A DNA stretch of 64,000 nt from Acinetobacter piscicola. GTDB lineage: Bacteria; Pseudomonadota; Gammaproteobacteria; Pseudomonadales; Moraxellaceae. The stretch lies in assembly GCF_015218165.1 (NCBI RefSeq), contig NZ_CP048659.1, forward strand, positions 1,054,001-1,118,000. The letters run 5' to 3'. How positions within the stretch are numbered: the first letter of the stretch is position 1; every line of letters starts with the position of its first letter. Below, in pieces: positions 38,596 through 48,637 of this stretch. The position numbers were made by a program, and so were the translations under genes. The notes under the pieces are model-generated. The model did not search any database. It saw nothing but the letters and a program-made list of their open reading frames with translations, and had not been told where the DNA came from.

Positions 38596-39291
38596 ATGAA
38601 AATTCAAGCAGTACTTTTTGATTTAGACAATACGTTGACCCACCGAGATCAGAGCGTGGTGGTGTATGCACAACGCTTTTTAAATGACTTTTCACATCAT
38701 TTAGCCACATCTGAACTAGAAAAAACCGTGCATATCATCCGTTATATTGACAATTGTGGTTATCCTAAAAAAGAACGTTTAACACATCCGAGTATTGCTG
38801 CTTCAGTGGGGCAGGCTTTAATAGATACTTTGACTTGGAATACATTACCCAAGCTCGATGAACTTACTCAATATTGGTTTGAGCAATTTGGCATGGCTGC
38901 GGTTGCAATGCAGGGTGCAGCAGATTTATTACAATATTTAAAGCAAGAAAATTATAAATTAGCGGTGATTTCCAATGGTGGACATGCAACCCGTTTAAAA
39001 ATTCTACAGGGTTTGGGCTTTGCTCATTATTTTGATCAGATTATCAGTTCGGAATTGGTGGGCATCAGTAAGCCTAAACCTGAAATATTTTTAGACACTT
39101 GTCAGCGTTTACATATACAGCCACAACAGGCTTTATATATTGGTGATCATCCAGTGAATGATTATGCAGGTGCAACAGGTGCAGGTCTCAATGCATTATT
39201 GCTGAACGGCTTTCATGAAAATGTTGCACATATTCCACAACGGATTGATGAATTAAAGCAAGTTTTAGATTATTTATTTCTTAAAGATTGA
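38596..39291 (+). CDS. HAD-superfamily phosphatase (phosphoglycolate phosphatase-like)
   Basis: A 231-residue cytoplasmic hydrolase. HAD motif I is LFDLDNTLT (nucleophile Asp), motif II ISNGG, motif III the Lys in SKPKPEIF, motif IV GDHPVNDYAGA. A helical cap lies between motifs I and II. Substrate cannot be read. It is monocistronic; its start at 38596 is divergent from the PAP2 gene. Confidence 0.92.
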   Translation: MKIQAVLFDLDNTLTHRDQSVVVYAQRFLNDFSHHLATSELEKTVHIIRYIDNCGYPKKERLTHPSIAASVGQALIDTLTWNTLPKLDELTQYWFEQFGMAAVAMQGAADLLQYLKQENYKLAVISNGGHATRLKILQGLGFAHYFDQIISSELVGISKPKPEIFLDTCQRLHIQPQQALYIGDHPVNDYAGATGAGLNALLLNGFHENVAHIPQRIDELKQVLDYLFLKD

Positions 39292-39294
39292 GAT

Positions 39295-39322
39295 AAAAAA
39301 CCTCCTGAGAGCAGGAGGTAGT
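39295..39322 (-). terminator. amtB terminator
   Basis: CCTCCTG and CAGGAGG pair around four bases. Read on the minus strand the stem is followed by TTTTTTATC, so it serves the ammonium transporter. Confidence 0.85.
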
Positions 39323-39363
39323 GGTGATTTAGAGCCAAAACACAAGAGCAGCATAATTTGTAT

Positions 39364-40551
39364 TTAAAAAATAGCATCCTCTGAATTTGCTGAAATTTTA
39401 TGAATAGATAAATCAGCACCACGAAATTCTTCTTCTTGGCTTAAACGAATACCCATCGTCACTTTTAAAATACCATAAACTGCAAAAGCACCAAGCAACG
39501 CAATAATAATGGCAAAGATTGTACCGAAGATCTGCGATAACATCGAAACACCGCCTAAACCGCCCAACCAAGTTTGACCGAATAGACCCACAGCAATACC
39601 ACCAAAGGCACCACATACCCCATGTAAAGGCCATACGCCGAGTACGTCGTCCACTTTTAAGCGGTTTTGTGTATAAGTAAATAACTTAACGAAGAAGAAG
39701 CCTGCAAATATCCCGATGAATAAAGCACCCATAGGATGAACAATGTCAGAGCCTGCACAGATCGCAACTAAACCCGCCAATGGACCATTATGTAAAAAAC
39801 CAGGGTCTTCTTTGCCGAAGAAATTGGCTGCAATTGTTCCCCCGACCATCGCCATCAGTGAGTTGATTGCGACTAATCCTGAAATAGCATCTAAACGTTG
39901 TGCGCTCATGACATTGAAACCAAACCAACCCACAATCAAAATCCATGAACCAAGTGCTAAAAATGGAATAGATGAAGGTGGATGTGCACTGATGCGTCCA
40001 TCTTTTTTATAACGACCATGTCGAGCGCCTAGTAAAATTACGGCTGCAAGTGCCATCCATCCGCCCATTGCATGTACAACAACTGAACCTGCAAAGTCAT
40101 GAAAAGATGCACCAAATGCATTTTTTAACCAATCTTGTAATCCAAAATTACCATTCCATGCAATGCCTTCAAAAAAAGGATAAACCAAGGCAACTAAAAA
40201 CAAAGTCGCAATCGCTTGAGTACGCATTTTGGCACGTTCAGCAATTCCCCCTGAAATAATGGCAGGAATAGCTGCTGCAAAAGTCAGTAAAAAGAAACAG
40301 CGCATCAAGTTGTAACCATGCTCAGCGGAAAGTTGTATGCCTGAATGGAAAAAGTGTTGACCATAAGCGATGTAATAGCCCACAAAAAAATAAGCAATCG
40401 CTGAAATAGAAAAGTCAGTCAAAATTTTACTCAGTGCATTGACTTGGTTTTTGTGGCGTACAGTACCGAGTTCTAAAAATGCAAATCCTGCATGCATTGC
40501 AAGTACAAGGATCGCACCGAGTAGAAGGAAAAGTAGATCAATATTTTGCAT
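39364..40551 (-). CDS. amtB: Ammonium transporter, Amt family
   Basis: An 11-helix channel for ammonia/ammonium uptake. The two pore histidines are recognisable in DFAGSVVVHAMGG and GVWPLHGVCGAFGG; the ammonium vestibule aromatic and Asp (DFAGS) are intact. The 395 residues match the shorter Amt without the long N-terminal signal of E. coli AmtB. No glnK lies beside it, in contrast to the usual glnK-amtB operon. No convincing sigma-54 site lies upstream. Confidence 0.92.
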   Translation of the reverse strand: MQNIDLLFLLLGAILVLAMHAGFAFLELGTVRHKNQVNALSKILTDFSISAIAYFFVGYYIAYGQHFFHSGIQLSAEHGYNLMRCFFLLTFAAAIPAIISGGIAERAKMRTQAIATLFLVALVYPFFEGIAWNGNFGLQDWLKNAFGASFHDFAGSVVVHAMGGWMALAAVILLGARHGRYKKDGRISAHPPSSIPFLALGSWILIVGWFGFNVMSAQRLDAISGLVAINSLMAMVGGTIAANFFGKEDPGFLHNGPLAGLVAICAGSDIVHPMGALFIGIFAGFFFVKLFTYTQNRLKVDDVLGVWPLHGVCGAFGGIAVGLFGQTWLGGLGGVSMLSQIFGTIFAIIIALLGAFAVYGILKVTMGIRLSQEEEFRGADLSIHKISANSEDAIF

Positions 40552-40897
40552 AAGGGCTCTGATTTGGTGCTGAATGTTACAGTTTGGTTCAAGTATAACG
40601 AGCTATTTGTGGGCGTGAAGAGGGGAAAGACGGGAAAAATTGATCAAAAATGGAGAAGAAGCTGCAAGACTCGATATAAAGCAAAACCCTGCACTAAGTT
40701 GGATTTTTTGCATTATTTCGGTGCGTTTAAAAAAATATGTATTATTTTAAGTTTTTGAAAAATATGGTATTATTTTTTGTGTAAGGCATGTGTAAAATAA
40801 AAGGCTATATAAAAATAAAAACATAAATAAATTTTTTTTGTTCAATGCTGTAAAGTTCTAATTCTTGCATTTTAATATTGCATTTTTAGGATACGGC
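40552..40897. other. Gene-free intergenic stretch of 346 bp
   Basis: AT-rich spacer between divergent amtB and the AEC carrier. It should hold both promoters. A partial sigma-54-like match on the amtB strand (GTGCAGGGTTTTGC) lacks the conserved -24 GG. I see no ORF, RNA gene or repeat in it. Confidence 0.6.
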
Positions 40898-41803
40898 ATG
40901 ACTCAGATCTTCCTCTCATTATTTCCTTTATTGGCTTTAATTTTTGGGGGGAATATTCTAAAAAGAACAAAATTTTTAACGGATGGTTTTTGGAGTGGTG
41001 CAGAAAAACTCAATTATTATCTGCTATTTCCTGCAATGCTATTTGCTAATTTATCGACAGCAACGATTCATTTAGGCATGATCAAAACCATTTTTACGGT
41101 TTTGATTTCTATTTTGCTGATTACCTGTATCGTATTATATGTCATTCGTGCGACGCAAAAAACCGATGCTGCACGTTTTGGTGTCTATATGCAGAGCATG
41201 GTACGCTTTAATACGTATATGGGTTTAGCTATTGTTGCTGCATTATTTAGTCAACAGGGCATGACCATTTTAGCCATTACTTTGGCAATGTGCATTCCGA
41301 TTGTAAATGTCTTATCTGTATTGGCGCTCACTCGACAGGACAATATGGATGCTCAATCTATTTTACTTTCTGTGTTGAAAAATCCCTTAATTATGGCGTG
41401 TGTGGTGGGGATTGCCTTTAATTTTTCAGGTCTGAGTTTATGGGCAGGCTTTACAGATTTAATTAAACAGTTGGCAATATGCAGTTTACCTTTGGGTTTG
41501 CTCTGTGTCGGTGCAGCTTTACAATTTACCGAGCTAAAAAAAGAGCTTTGGGTTTTATTCTTAAATACTTTTGCTCGATTGCTGATCATGCCAGCACTCG
41601 CTTATATGGTGTGTAGATTTTTACATTTAAGCCAACTTGAAACCCAAGTTTTAGTCCTGTTTTTTGCATTACCGACCGCCTCGGCATCTTATATTTTAAC
41701 TAAGGTTTTGGGTGGGGATCATCAATTGATGGCTGGGGTAATCAGCTTGCAAACCTTATGTTCAGCATTTACTTTACCGCTCGTTTTGCTTTGGGTGATG
41801 TAG
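40898..41803 (+). CDS. AEC-family (auxin efflux carrier type) permease
   Basis: A 301-residue inner-membrane protein with about ten helices in two groups of five, opening FLSLFPLLALIFGGNILKR and containing the half-repeat sequence KNPLIMACVVGIAFN. It belongs to the auxin-efflux-carrier superfamily, bacterial members of which move dicarboxylates such as malate, or other anions. I start at the ATG at 40898, with AGGA 8 nt before; a TTG 33 bases earlier is unlikely. Its substrate is unknown. Confidence 0.88.
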   Translation: MTQIFLSLFPLLALIFGGNILKRTKFLTDGFWSGAEKLNYYLLFPAMLFANLSTATIHLGMIKTIFTVLISILLITCIVLYVIRATQKTDAARFGVYMQSMVRFNTYMGLAIVAALFSQQGMTILAITLAMCIPIVNVLSVLALTRQDNMDAQSILLSVLKNPLIMACVVGIAFNFSGLSLWAGFTDLIKQLAICSLPLGLLCVGAALQFTELKKELWVLFLNTFARLLIMPALAYMVCRFLHLSQLETQVLVLFFALPTASASYILTKVLGGDHQLMAGVISLQTLCSAFTLPLVLLWVM

Positions 41804-41857
41804 TCTAGGCTGAGTTTTCAAATTTTAGATTTGCTTGTTGAAAAGTGATTGAGTTTT

Positions 41858-41884
41858 ATAAAAAAGCCCACTGGAGTGAGCTTT
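41858..41884 (-). terminator. Terminator of the PAP2-adeIJK operon
   Basis: On the minus strand, AAAGCTCACT-CC-AGTGGGCTTT (one G-U pair) is followed by TTTTAT. Confidence 0.7.
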
Positions 41885-41916
41885 CTTGATTGAATCAAAT
41901 GTACAAGTTAATCAAA

Positions 41917-43377
41917 TTACTTGGTTGCTTGTTGTTGCTTGAGTTCAGCAGTAGAAGGCTGTACAACAATTTGGTCAGATGTATTGGCTTTGACACCACC
42001 ACCGAGAGATTTATACAACTCGACTTGGTTATTTAAGTTTGCTTGTTCTAACAATAATAAACCTTGTTCAGCTGCATAAGAACTACGCTGTGCATCTAAT
42101 ACGGTTAAGAAGCTATCAATACCTGCACGGAAACGCGCATTAGAAAGCTTATATGTGGTATTGGTTGCATCGACTAAACGGCGCTGTGCAGAAATACGAT
42201 CACCAATATTTTGGCGAGTCGCTAATGCATCATTGACTTCACGGAAAGCAGATTGAATTGATTTTTCGTAATCAGATAAAGCAATTTCTTGATCTGTTTC
42301 CGAAATTTTAATATTAGCTTTACGTGTACCCCAATCCCAAAGTGGAATATCTAAGCTTGGACCTAAAGACCAAACAAATGCGCCTGATTTAAATAAGTCA
42401 CTTAAATCAGTTGAAGCATAACCTGCTGAACCCGTCAAACTAATGGTTGGGAATAAGCGTGCTTTTGCTGCACCAATATTTGCACCCATCGCAGAGAGTT
42501 TGTATTCAGCCGCACGAACATCAGGGCGGTTATGTAGCAAGTCACTTGGTAAGCCTGAAGCTAAAGCCGTGTTATTGGTGATTTTCGTTACACGTTGTGA
42601 TGGCAATAAGTTGCTCGGTACTTGTTGACCAACCAAAAGATTGAGCAAGTTTTGTGCTTGTGCAATCTGTGTTTTATAGTTGGCAACATCATTCCGTGCA
42701 GTTTCTACCGACACTTGTGCTTGACGTACAGGCACTTCACTGTCAATCCCAACATCAAAACGTTTTTTGTTGAGATTATATGAATCAAGCTGTGCTTTTA
42801 AGGTTTGTTCAGCAAGTTTAAGTTGTGCATTGGCAAATGAATAATTCAGCCAAGCTTGTGCGACTTGACCAATTAAAGAGATTTGCGTTGCATCACGTGC
42901 ACTTGCTGTCGCTAAATAACTGTCTAAAGCATTGTCTTTTAAACTACGAACACGTCCCCAGAAATCTAATTCATATGCAGTAACACCCAGACCAACATTA
43001 TATGAAGTGACTGGTTTTTGAGTGTTCAATGTGTCCTGACGTAATATACCACCACTGGCACCAATCGTTGGAAGCTGATTGTTTTCAGTGATTTGATATT
43101 GTTGTTGTGCACGTTGAATGTTCAATGTCGCTGTACGTAAATCGCGGTTGTTGGTTAAAGCAAGATCAATCACTTGCAGCAAACGTGGGTCTGCAAAAAA
43201 GTCTTTATAACCTTGTTCAGCAATAGAAGTACCTGATGCACTTTCAAGATAATTGGTCGGAATATTGGCTTGTACAACGGGCTCTGGGCCACGCATGCTT
43301 TGACATGCAGTCAAAGCAAGCGCAAGTGCAGATACCGCAATGCCACGACCTGAAATAGACCATAGATTTTGCATCAC
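41917..43377 (-). CDS. adeK: Outer-membrane channel AdeK of the AdeIJK efflux pump
   Basis: A 486-residue TolC/OprM-family lipoprotein forming the outer-membrane exit of the pump. The signal ends at a lipobox (ALALTAC), and two homologous OEP domains follow, with coiled-coil stretches such as [25 protein letters not shown]. The start overlaps the adeJ stop by 4 nt (43374-43377). The third gene of the pump proper. It is the usual shared exit for Acinetobacter RND systems. Confidence 0.94.
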   Translation of the reverse strand: MMQNLWSISGRGIAVSALALALTACQSMRGPEPVVQANIPTNYLESASGTSIAEQGYKDFFADPRLLQVIDLALTNNRDLRTATLNIQRAQQQYQITENNQLPTIGASGGILRQDTLNTQKPVTSYNVGLGVTAYELDFWGRVRSLKDNALDSYLATASARDATQISLIGQVAQAWLNYSFANAQLKLAEQTLKAQLDSYNLNKKRFDVGIDSEVPVRQAQVSVETARNDVANYKTQIAQAQNLLNLLVGQQVPSNLLPSQRVTKITNNTALASGLPSDLLHNRPDVRAAEYKLSAMGANIGAAKARLFPTISLTGSAGYASTDLSDLFKSGAFVWSLGPSLDIPLWDWGTRKANIKISETDQEIALSDYEKSIQSAFREVNDALATRQNIGDRISAQRRLVDATNTTYKLSNARFRAGIDSFLTVLDAQRSSYAAEQGLLLLEQANLNNQVELYKSLGGGVKANTSDQIVVQPSTAELKQQQATK

Positions 43378-46300
43378 GATTTTTGCTCCTGAAGGTTTTG
43401 ATTCTTAGGTTTGTATTTAAAGATACTACGGATCCAGACGAAGAATACAGGAATAAAGAAGATCCCTAGTAAGGTTGAGCTAATTACACCTCCCAATACA
43501 CCATAACCGACTGAATGTTGGCTACCTGCACCAGCACCGCTTGCTAAAGCAAGTGGAAGTACACCAAAACCAAATGCCAATGTCGTCATGATAATTGGGC
43601 GTAAACGCATTTTTGCTGCATGTAATGTTGCATCAAATAGGTCTTCGCCTTTTTCTTGCAATTCCTTGGCAAATTCTACAATCAAGATCGCATTTTTTGC
43701 AGATAAACCGATGACTGCAATAATTGCCACTTGGAAGTAAATGTTATTTGAAAGGTTTGGATCACCTGAGAGCACCATACCTAACCAAGTTAAGCCCATT
43801 GCACCAACAACACCGAGTGGTACAACCAGTAATACTGAGAATGGAATTGACCAACTTTCATAAAGTGCTGCAAGACATAAGAATACGATGAGTAATGAAA
43901 GGGCATATAAGAATGGTGCTTGTGCGCCAGACTCACGTTCTTCTAAAGATAACCCTGTCCATTCATAGTCAAAACCTTGTAGACCCATTGATGGTAATTT
44001 GGCAATAATCTCTTCCATGGCTTGCATCGCATCGCCAGAACTTGTACCTGGTGCAGGTGTACCTTGGATATTCATTGATGAAATGCCATTGTAGCGTTCT
44101 AAGCGTGGTGAACCATATGTCCAAACCCCAGTTGCAAAACTTGAGAATGGAATCATTTCACCTTTATTATTGCGCACATACCATTTGTTCAAGTCCTCAG
44201 GCATCATACGCGCATTGGCTTCACCTTGAACATAGACTTTTTTCACACGACCACGGTCAATGAAGTCATTAATATAAGAACCACCCCAAGCCATACTCAT
44301 CGTTGAGTTAATATCTGCAATACTTACACCCATTGCTCCAGCTTGTGCTTGGTCAATATTAATTTGGTACTGAGGAGTATCTTCCTGGCCGTTTGGACGC
44401 ACGCCTATTAAGCGTTTGTCTTGTGCTGCCATACCTAAAATTGCATTACGTGCAGCAAGTAGTTGTTCGTGAGTTTGGCCAGCAGAAGCTTTTAACTGCA
44501 AATTAAAACCTGCAGTCACACCTAATTCAGGCATAGCTGGTAATTGTAGAGGCATCACATAAGATGCATCTTTAGCAATCATATTTAGCGCCATACCACG
44601 TTTGATGATTTCACCGATTTTTTGTTCAGGTGTTGTACGATCAGCCCAATCTTTCAGCTGAATAAATGCTAAACCTGCATTTTGACCGACACCTGTAAAT
44701 GAGAAACCTGAAACGCTAAAAACCGATTCCACAGATTTTTTTTCATTTTCCATGAAATAGTGTGTCATTGTGTCGATGACTTTGTCAGTACGATCAAGTG
44801 TTGCATTTGGTGGTAATTGCACTAAAGTCATGACGACACCTTGGTCTTCTTCAGGTAAGAAAGACGAAGGTAACATTTTAAATAATACAACTAAAACCCC
44901 AATCACAGCAGCATAAACAATTCCTGAGAACAATTTATGATGTGTCATGAAGTTGACACCGCCTTTATACTTTTCAGCAGTACGATCAAAGGCATCGTTA
45001 AACCATCTAAAGAAGCGAGCAAAAATATTATTGCTTGGCTTTTTATGTGGATCATGCTGTTTTAGAATCGTCGCACACAATGCAGGTGTGAAGGTTAAGG
45101 CAACGATCAATGATAAAATCATTGCAGTTACAAGGGTAATGGAGAACTGACGGTAAATTACCCCTGTTGTCCCTCCAAAGAACGCCATTGGAACGAATAC
45201 AGCAGTTAATACTGAGGTGATCCCGATTAATGCTCCTGAAATCTGTTTCATTGAAATTTCAGTTGCTGCAACAGGATCAAGATGATCCTCTACCATAACA
45301 CGTTCGACGTTTTCAACCACAACGATGGCATCATCGACCAATAGACCAATGGCAAGTACCATTGCAAACATGGTCAAGGTATTGATTGAGAAGCCAAAGA
45401 CGTTAATCACTGCGAATGTACCGAGTACAACCACAGGTACAGCCATTGTTGGAATGATCGTTGCACGCCAGTTCTGTAAGAATAAGAACATGACGAAGAA
45501 TACAAGGATAACTGCTTCAATCAAAGTATGTACAACACTTTCGATTGATAATTTAATAAATGGTGTTGTATCAAAAGCCAACTTATCCTTCATGCCAACA
45601 GGAAAGTTTTTACGCAATTCAACCATACGCGCTTCAACAGCTTTTGCTGTATCTAGAGCATTAGCACCAGTTGCGAGTTTAATTGCTACGCCACCTGCAG
45701 GTTTACCATTGAATTTCGAGTCAAACTGATAATTATCAGCACCCAATTCAATCCGTGCTACATCACCTAAACGTACCTGAGCACCATCACTCGTATTACG
45801 TAGGAAGATGTTTTTAAATTGTTCTGGGGTAGTCAACATACTCTGTGCATTGACAGTTGCATTGAGCACTTGACCCTCAATCGATGGTGCGCCACCCAAC
45901 TGACCTACAGCCACTTGTGAGTTTTGGGTACGAATTGCTGCTGCAACATCAGATGGGGTAATACCGAAGCTAGTCAATTTAGCAGGGTCTAACCAAATAC
46001 GCATGGCATAAGAACCACCAAAGACTTGAACTTCACCTACACCAGCTACACGACTTAAAGGTTCAGAAATATTTGAATTAACATAATCCTTAATGTCATT
46101 TGCAGAGAGCGAGCTATCTGGCGAGTAAAATGCCAATACTTGTAAGAAGCTTGCACCAGACTTTGTAACCTTTACCCCTTGACGTTGAACATCTTCAGGT
46201 AAAAGAGCTGTAGCTGATTGCAATTTATTTTGAACTTGAACTTGGGCAATATCAGGATCAATCCCTTGTTCAAAGTTTAATTGGATCGATGCTTGACCAT

Positions 46301-46553
46301 TCCCCGCACTGTTTGAGGAGATATAGCGTAAGCCATCGAGACCATTCATTTGTTGTTCAATAATCTGTGTAACCGTGTTTTCAACAGTCGCAGCAGATGC
46401 ACCCGGATAAGTTGCAGAAATTGTAACTGTCGGAGGTGCAATTGTCGGATATTGTGCAATAGGCATTTTGGTTAGCGTGAGAATCCCCGCCAGCATAATG
46501 ACTAATGCAATCACCCATGCAAAGATTGGGCGATGAATAAAAAATTGAGCCAT
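43374..46553 (-). CDS. adeJ: RND efflux transporter AdeJ
   Basis: The proton-driven inner-membrane pump of AdeIJK, exporting beta-lactams, tetracyclines, chloramphenicol, fluoroquinolones and lipophilic compounds in A. baumannii. 1059 residues, 12 helices, two large periplasmic loops. Helix IV holds the paired proton-relay Asp residues ([13 protein letters not shown]). The N-terminus [20 protein letters not shown] is typical of HAE1 pumps. It starts 12 nt after adeI and overlaps adeK. Confidence 0.95.
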   Translation of the reverse strand: MAQFFIHRPIFAWVIALVIMLAGILTLTKMPIAQYPTIAPPTVTISATYPGASAATVENTVTQIIEQQMNGLDGLRYISSNSAGNGQASIQLNFEQGIDPDIAQVQVQNKLQSATALLPEDVQRQGVKVTKSGASFLQVLAFYSPDSSLSANDIKDYVNSNISEPLSRVAGVGEVQVFGGSYAMRIWLDPAKLTSFGITPSDVAAAIRTQNSQVAVGQLGGAPSIEGQVLNATVNAQSMLTTPEQFKNIFLRNTSDGAQVRLGDVARIELGADNYQFDSKFNGKPAGGVAIKLATGANALDTAKAVEARMVELRKNFPVGMKDKLAFDTTPFIKLSIESVVHTLIEAVILVFFVMFLFLQNWRATIIPTMAVPVVVLGTFAVINVFGFSINTLTMFAMVLAIGLLVDDAIVVVENVERVMVEDHLDPVAATEISMKQISGALIGITSVLTAVFVPMAFFGGTTGVIYRQFSITLVTAMILSLIVALTFTPALCATILKQHDPHKKPSNNIFARFFRWFNDAFDRTAEKYKGGVNFMTHHKLFSGIVYAAVIGVLVVLFKMLPSSFLPEEDQGVVMTLVQLPPNATLDRTDKVIDTMTHYFMENEKKSVESVFSVSGFSFTGVGQNAGLAFIQLKDWADRTTPEQKIGEIIKRGMALNMIAKDASYVMPLQLPAMPELGVTAGFNLQLKASAGQTHEQLLAARNAILGMAAQDKRLIGVRPNGQEDTPQYQINIDQAQAGAMGVSIADINSTMSMAWGGSYINDFIDRGRVKKVYVQGEANARMMPEDLNKWYVRNNKGEMIPFSSFATGVWTYGSPRLERYNGISSMNIQGTPAPGTSSGDAMQAMEEIIAKLPSMGLQGFDYEWTGLSLEERESGAQAPFLYALSLLIVFLCLAALYESWSIPFSVLLVVPLGVVGAMGLTWLGMVLSGDPNLSNNIYFQVAIIAVIGLSAKNAILIVEFAKELQEKGEDLFDATLHAAKMRLRPIIMTTLAFGFGVLPLALASGAGAGSQHSVGYGVLGGVISSTLLGIFFIPVFFVWIRSIFKYKPKNQNLQEQKS

Positions 46554-46565
46554 TCAGTCTACCCC

Positions 46566-47837
46566 TTATGCATTTGAAGTAGCTTTGTGTTCAGTTGCTT
46601 TATCTTGCTGAGCAGGTTGTGCTCCACCTGTTTTTTGTTGAGTCGCAGGTGTTGCACCTTGAGGTGCAGCAGCTTGTGGTTGATAAGGTTTAGCAACAAC
46701 TTGTTGTTCAGCTTTTACTTTGGCTATTCCATCTACAATGACTTTATCACCAGTGTTTAAACCTTGTGTCACGATCCAGTTTTGACCTTGTACACCTGCA
46801 GTCGTGATCGGACGTGCTTCAACAACACCTTTTGCATTCACTAACATCGCCATTGCTTGACCTGTTGGTGTGCGCGTGATAGCTGCTTGCGGAATCAAAT
46901 ACGCATTTGGAATCACCCCTTGTACGATTTGCGCGTTGGCAAACATGCCTGGAAGTAATAAATGATTTGGATTTGAGAATACTGCACGTAAAGTTACCGA
47001 ACCTGTATCAGGGTTTACACTTGCGTCAGAAAATGCAAGATTACCTTCAATTGGATAAGTGCTGCCATCTTCAAGCTTCAAACGTACTTTGGTGTTATTG
47101 CTACGATCAATACTGCCTTGAGCCAATTGTTGACGTAGACGTAATAATTCAGCACTTGATTGATTAATGTCGACATAAATTGGGTCAAGTTGTTGAATTG
47201 TTACCAAAGCATTGGCTTGGCTTGCAGTCACTAAAGCCCCTGCGGTTACACTTGAGCGTCCAGATTGACCAGAGATTGGTGAACGAACAGTTGAATAACC
47301 CAAGTCAATTTGTGCATTTTTTACTGCAGCATTTGATGCAGCAATATCTGCTTCAGCGAGTTTAATCTGTGCTAATAAATCGTCATATTCTTGTTTAGAA
47401 ACGGCATTAATACCAACAAGTTGACGATAACGATTGGCTTTTACTTGTAGCGCATTTAAGTTGGCTTGTTGACGTACTAAAGCTGCTTTTGCACTGTCTA
47501 AATTTGCACGGTTGCTACTCGAGTCAATTTCATACAAAGGTTGACCTTCACGGACAAAACTACCTTCAGTAAACAAGCGTTTTAAAATTACACCACTGGT
47601 TTGCGGACGAACTTCTGATACTTGGTATGCAGATGTACGACCTGATAACTCAACAGTTTGTTCTACACTTTGTGGTTGAGCAACAATGACACCAACTTCT
47701 GTCGGCGGCATTTTTTGGGCAGCAGCGCCACCTTGCTGTGCATCTTTGGGATCTTTGCTACAACCCACAAGTGCAAGACTTGTTGCTAAAGCACAAGCAG
47801 TAAGGGCAGGAGCCCAAAGCTTTGCCGACATCATCAT
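46566..47837 (-). CDS. adeI: Periplasmic adaptor AdeI of the AdeIJK efflux pump
   Basis: A 423-residue membrane-fusion lipoprotein. The signal peptide ends in ALVGC, lipidated Cys; lipoyl/hairpin/beta-barrel domains follow, with the segments QTVELSGRTSAY-type opening, a coiled-coil hairpin (about 105-175) and RSPISGQSGRSSVT. A Pro/Gln/Ala-rich tail of about 45 residues closes it. Three consecutive ATGs (47837, 47834, 47831) are possible starts; the third is best placed to GAGGTGG, the second gives the usual MMSAKLW. The first ATG overlaps the TGA of the upstream PAP2 gene, so the two are coupled. Close to the A. baumannii protein by memory. Confidence 0.94.
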   Translation of the reverse strand: MMMSAKLWAPALTACALATSLALVGCSKDPKDAQQGGAAAQKMPPTEVGVIVAQPQSVEQTVELSGRTSAYQVSEVRPQTSGVILKRLFTEGSFVREGQPLYEIDSSSNRANLDSAKAALVRQQANLNALQVKANRYRQLVGINAVSKQEYDDLLAQIKLAEADIAASNAAVKNAQIDLGYSTVRSPISGQSGRSSVTAGALVTASQANALVTIQQLDPIYVDINQSSAELLRLRQQLAQGSIDRSNNTKVRLKLEDGSTYPIEGNLAFSDASVNPDTGSVTLRAVFSNPNHLLLPGMFANAQIVQGVIPNAYLIPQAAITRTPTGQAMAMLVNAKGVVEARPITTAGVQGQNWIVTQGLNTGDKVIVDGIAKVKAEQQVVAKPYQPQAAAPQGATPATQQKTGGAQPAQQDKATEHKATSNA

Positions 47838-48475
47838 TCCACCTCGTTTAGATTTTTATCTAAAAATAATTTGTTCGTATTCAACATGTATTTCGAAAAC
47901 AAGTACCAAATGAGAGAAACCCATAATAAACCGATACTCCAACCTGCAAGCACATCAGTTAAAAAATGAGCACCCACATACACTCTTGAAATTCCCATAC
48001 TCAGACACCATAAATAAGCGAAACTCATCAATAATTTAGCTTGTGTGTGTCGAAAAAATATAAAAATAATTAAACAAGCAATTACAGCAGCATAGATGCT
48101 GTGTGCACTAGGAAAAGATGCACCATAGGTTTGCACCATTTGGTAAACCGCTTCAGGTCGAGGGCGATGGATACAAGCTTTTAATATCCAACCAATACCC
48201 GAAGCCCCTAATAGGCTTACACTAATCAATATAACATTTGCATATTTTTTTAAATATGCTTGCTGCAGGCAACATATTCCGCATAGTAATAACATGACAG
48301 GCAAACCACCTATATAAGATAAGGTGATCGAAACATGATCAAAAAAATCCGTACGATGCAAACTTATCCAATGTAGTATGCTTTGGTCAAGTTGTTGTAT
48401 ATAAGAAATATTTAATCCAATATAACTTATACTATATCCAATACAGCCAAGGACGAATAGAAGGATATAAGGCAT
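47834..48475 (-). CDS. PAP2-family membrane phosphatase, first gene of the adeIJK operon
   Basis: A 213-residue membrane phosphatase with about six helices. The PAP2 motifs are full: KACIHRPRPE (C1), SFPSAHS (C2) and SRVYVGAHFLTD (C3). It belongs to the lipid-phosphate phosphatase family (PgpB/UppP-like). The stop codon overlaps the adeI start (ATGATG), and a single promoter with a palindromic operator lies upstream, so it is the first gene of a four-gene operon with adeIJK. No role in efflux is known to me. A second PAP2 gene lies near pmrB. Confidence 0.9.
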   Translation of the reverse strand: MPYILLFVLGCIGYSISYIGLNISYIQQLDQSILHWISLHRTDFFDHVSITLSYIGGLPVMLLLCGICCLQQAYLKKYANVILISVSLLGASGIGWILKACIHRPRPEAVYQMVQTYGASFPSAHSIYAAVIACLIIFIFFRHTQAKLLMSFAYLWCLSMGISRVYVGAHFLTDVLAGWSIGLLWVSLIWYLFSKYMLNTNKLFLDKNLNEVE

Positions 48476-48528
48476 ATTGGATGACCTTGCTAAGATTAAT
48501 CACACATGTTGAGATTAAATAGTGTGCT

Positions 48529-48552
48529 AAAGTGTACTAGTCAGTACACTTT
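48529..48552. promoter_or_regulatory. 24-bp perfect palindromic operator at the PAP2-adeIJK promoter
   Basis: AAAGTGTACT-AGTC-AGTACACTTT has perfect 10-bp arms with a 4-bp centre. It overlaps the -10 and most of the spacer of the promoter below. A TetR-type repressor (AdeN controls adeIJK in A. baumannii) is the natural candidate, although I cannot check its published site. Confidence 0.8.
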
Positions 48553-48559
48553 TTTTCAA
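48531..48559 (-). promoter_or_regulatory. Sigma-70 promoter of the PAP2-adeIJK operon
   Basis: On the minus strand TTGAAA (48559-48554) and TACACT (48536-48531) are 17 bp apart. The leader to the PAP2 start would be about 48 nt. Confidence 0.65.
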
Positions 48560-48637
48560 GTCACTATAAATGAGTAATTTATAGTAATTTCTTTTTTTTA
48601 AAGTTTTAATCATTTGCACAAAATGATAACAATTTAA

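Noticed and set aside
40640..40740. Sigma-54-like promoter before amtB
   Set aside because: The minus strand holds GTGCAGGGTTTTGC, but the invariant -24 GG is GT, so a sigma-54 call is not supported.
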